NCBI GenBank assembly: GCA_018340375.1
Contig: JAFFJZ010000001.1
Location: 36,634,001-36,698,000 of the forward strand
Direction of reading: 5' to 3'
Length of the DNA: 64,000 nt
Source of the DNA: Gonatopus flavifemur
Taxonomy: Eukaryota > Arthropoda > Insecta > Hymenoptera > Dryinidae
Below, piece by piece: positions 62,082-64,000 of this stretch. Position 1 is the stretch's first letter; every line of letters begins with the position of its first letter. Made by a program: the position numbers and the translations under genes. A model generated the notes under the pieces. The model was not told where the DNA came from, did not search any database, and saw only the letters and a list, made by a program, of their open reading frames with translations.

Positions 62082-62739
62082 GTGCGTCATATTCTCAGAG
62101 GGATGAAGAAGAAATAGAGAAGAATCAGAGGAAGACTCGATCAAATGTCTAAACCAGATTAGGATTACTGACGCAGTTATGTGCGAAGCAGGTGTCGGGG
62201 ATCCAACAAAGCAGATTCATTAATTGATTCTTCGATCAATTTCATTATTGCGGGCATCTCACGTTCGTCACACTTTATCCGATGAGAACGTGATAGGAAT
62301 TCACCCTTGAAAAGAAGAAAGAAATAGAATAAATAGTATCATCTTTCGTCTGTCATTTGTGTACTTCATTTTTATTTAATTTTGTATCACTACTCGATAT
62401 GAGAAAATCATCATATATTCCGTCTCAAAGATTCGTATAATTTATGCGAAACAACATTCAAATAACTATCCGACTTCATGAGGGGTGAAAAATGAATTGT
62501 TATTTCTGATCTGTCTGTAATATATAATGAAACCCAACAACTTTACATTACGCTGTTTTAATTTCTTGAGAATCAGATTTCACTTTTCAGGTATCAAAAA
62601 ACTTCTGAATTTTCTGAATGAAATTTCTCATTTCTTGGAATAACTAAAAGACAGATTATTGCTTCTTCGACAGAGGGAGCTTAGTGATCATGCAGGAGGT
62701 TAAAAAAATTCTTGGTATCAGAAATCGAAATGTCTTTTA

Positions 62740-63100
62740 CCGAACGACTCCCCAAAACTCAGAGAACAAATTTGGTTCTGTGTCAGTCTGTCTGTCTGCT
62801 TCCTGTCAACATTTGTACGAACGCGCATATCTTCCGTTGGAACTATCCGATCGTAATGAAATTTCCATCACAGTTGTAGACCGACCTGATAGTCGTCCTA
62901 TATAACTTTCAGATTGATTCATTCATAAAAACTGGAGAAGCAAAAAGAAATGTGACAAAAACTGAACCCTTTTGCGGATGCGCATATCTTCTTCTCTGCT
63001 CATTCGATTACGATGGAATTTATATCATGCCTCAGTAATACTCTCATGATGGTCCCGTATAGGTTTCATCCAAATCGGTTGAGAGATCAAGCGTGGGTGG
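62740..63100. repeat. Low-copy repeat, related phrases to 49440-50090
   Basis: gaacgcgcatatcttccgtt and gatgcgcatatcttcttctc are two loose internal copies about 160 bases apart, each followed by a cgatcgtaatgaaattt / cgattacgatggaattt phrase. So it is a tandem of a diverged unit. Confidence 0.4.
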
Positions 63101-63764
63101 AAAAAAGTTTTTTTCGAATCGGTGATATTTAGCATTATTTTGAGAACATGACTCCTTCATGAAGCGACGATTTTTTATCAATAATCTTGGCAATCCTAAG
63201 ACCGACCAAATGGATATTCTTAACAAACTTTGAATTCAAAAACGAATGTGGAGATCTGTTATATACCGTGTAAGGGAAATAGATGATTCCATCGCATGTA
63301 AGACACTATGATAGAAGGGTAATAATTTCATCCCATTTGTCTGATTTCATCACGCGGTTGAGGGAAAACGTTCATTCTATCCTTGGTTATCGGGTGAAAA
63401 ATGAACTCTGTTGAGTCGAATGAATCACAAATGCTGAAAATCAGTTTCATATGTTCCACTGATTCGACAATCGTAAGATGGAGAAAAAAATTCGCTGTGA
63501 CAGTGAAATCTAGTTTTGCAACTAAAATCTAGTTTTCCTGTATTACAACTTCTGTAATGAAATGTCAACTCTAACCGATAATGAAAGATTTCAAATAAAG
63601 AGTCAGATTACGTAAAACTGAACGATATCTAAGTCCGCTCAAAAATTTATTGTCTCGATCAAACGTTATGTAATTCGAGGATGACTCTGAAGCTGCTACT
63701 TTGAAAATGTATAATACTTCTTCAAGCTGAACAATCCCAAAAGTAAGGACTGTTCTTCGGTGTA

Positions 63765-63916
63765 CACTGAGAGAAATTCATAGTTGAATTTATTATGGCA
63801 TAACAATAGAAACCTGATAAAATTTACAATGTTTTACAGTGAATTTCATTAGAAGTCAGTATTTTCCCCCATTCCTATGATTCCATAGTAAATTTAAATA
63901 TAAATTTCCCTCAGTG
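63765..63916. mobile_element. MITE CACTGAGAGAAATT family, shorter copy, TA duplication
   Basis: CACTGAGAGAAATTCATAGT at the left and taaatttccctcagtg at the right, TA on both sides. Same family as 14866-15086, lacking about 70 bases of its left arm. Confidence 0.8.
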
Positions 63917-64000
63917 TATAGGAAATGAAACAGTGGGAATATGAAATTGAATGTTGAATAACAAAATTAAGAATACCAAAAGCATATTTTTCAAATTTTA

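Larger units (their letters stand above)
44474..64000. other. Upstream or 5' intronic region of Lim1, no further gene recognised
   Basis: No upstream coding exon of Lim1 and no other gene could be supported. Long stretches with nothing recognisable are 44500-48600, 53960-57660 and 60790-62030. The remaining DNA holds the repeats listed. Confidence 0.6.

Noticed and set aside
62684..62905. 73-codon open frame
   Set aside because: Lies over a diverged tandem repeat with no known domain.
1..64000. tRNA, rRNA, CRISPR or prokaryotic operon features
   Set aside because: None seen; spaced repeats here are dyad arrays of foldbacks, not CRISPR.

Overview
The window is a stretch of AT-rich animal nuclear DNA carrying part of one long-intron gene on the minus strand. 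Three spliced exons join in a single consistent reading frame and encode the two LIM domains and the acidic linker of a LIM-homeodomain transcription factor of the Lim1 (Lhx1/Lhx5) class. Long introns, GT-AG splice sites, mariner transposons and dense small inverted-repeat elements indicate an insect or other arthropod. Hymenoptera is a plausible guess, but the window does not prove it. No bacterial-type operons, rRNA, tRNA or CRISPR arrays were seen.

Layout, read on the minus strand from high to low coordinates. 64000-44474 is upstream or 5' intronic DNA full of repeats. 44456-44284 is the first recognisable coding exon (LIM1 domain, putative ATG). 44283-13762 is a 30.5 kb intron. 13761-13529 is the LIM2 exon. 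13528-2012 is an 11.5 kb intron. 2011-1787 is the linker exon (Gly/Ser, acidic and His-rich). From 1786 downward an intron runs off the window. The homeobox exon is not present and must lie beyond base 1. Almost all other open frames are short, match no family I recognise and lie in repeats, so I do not call them genes.

The non-coding DNA is shaped by transposons. There is one nearly full-length mariner (24797-26064) with matching terminal inverted repeats, a TA duplication and the D..D34D catalytic spacing, but its frame carries two stops and a 1-base insertion. There is one internally deleted mariner (15440-15950) and one decayed mariner of another lineage (51470-51740, minus).

The most notable content is a crowd of roughly 150-350 bp foldback elements. 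Many begin CAC(T/G/A)GAGA-like and end with the complement. At least fifteen copies are bordered by an identical dinucleotide on both sides, and in six of them it is not TA (CA, TG, TG, TC, TT, AA). That argues against a pure Tc1/mariner origin and is compatible with CACTA-like (CMC) transposition. Different families share these termini but have different interiors, several built from short dyad-symmetric units. There are also TTAA-flanked foldbacks (12240-12833, 41335-42211, 36989-37193), a Tc1-type MITE (30672-30898), a short palindrome family near 28314, 48603 and 50943, and nested insertions.

A few GC-richer patches in the introns (near 7430, 11400, 22500, 37850, 38950 and 60540) stand out from the background and are the best places to look for regulatory DNA, although the sequence alone does not show function.
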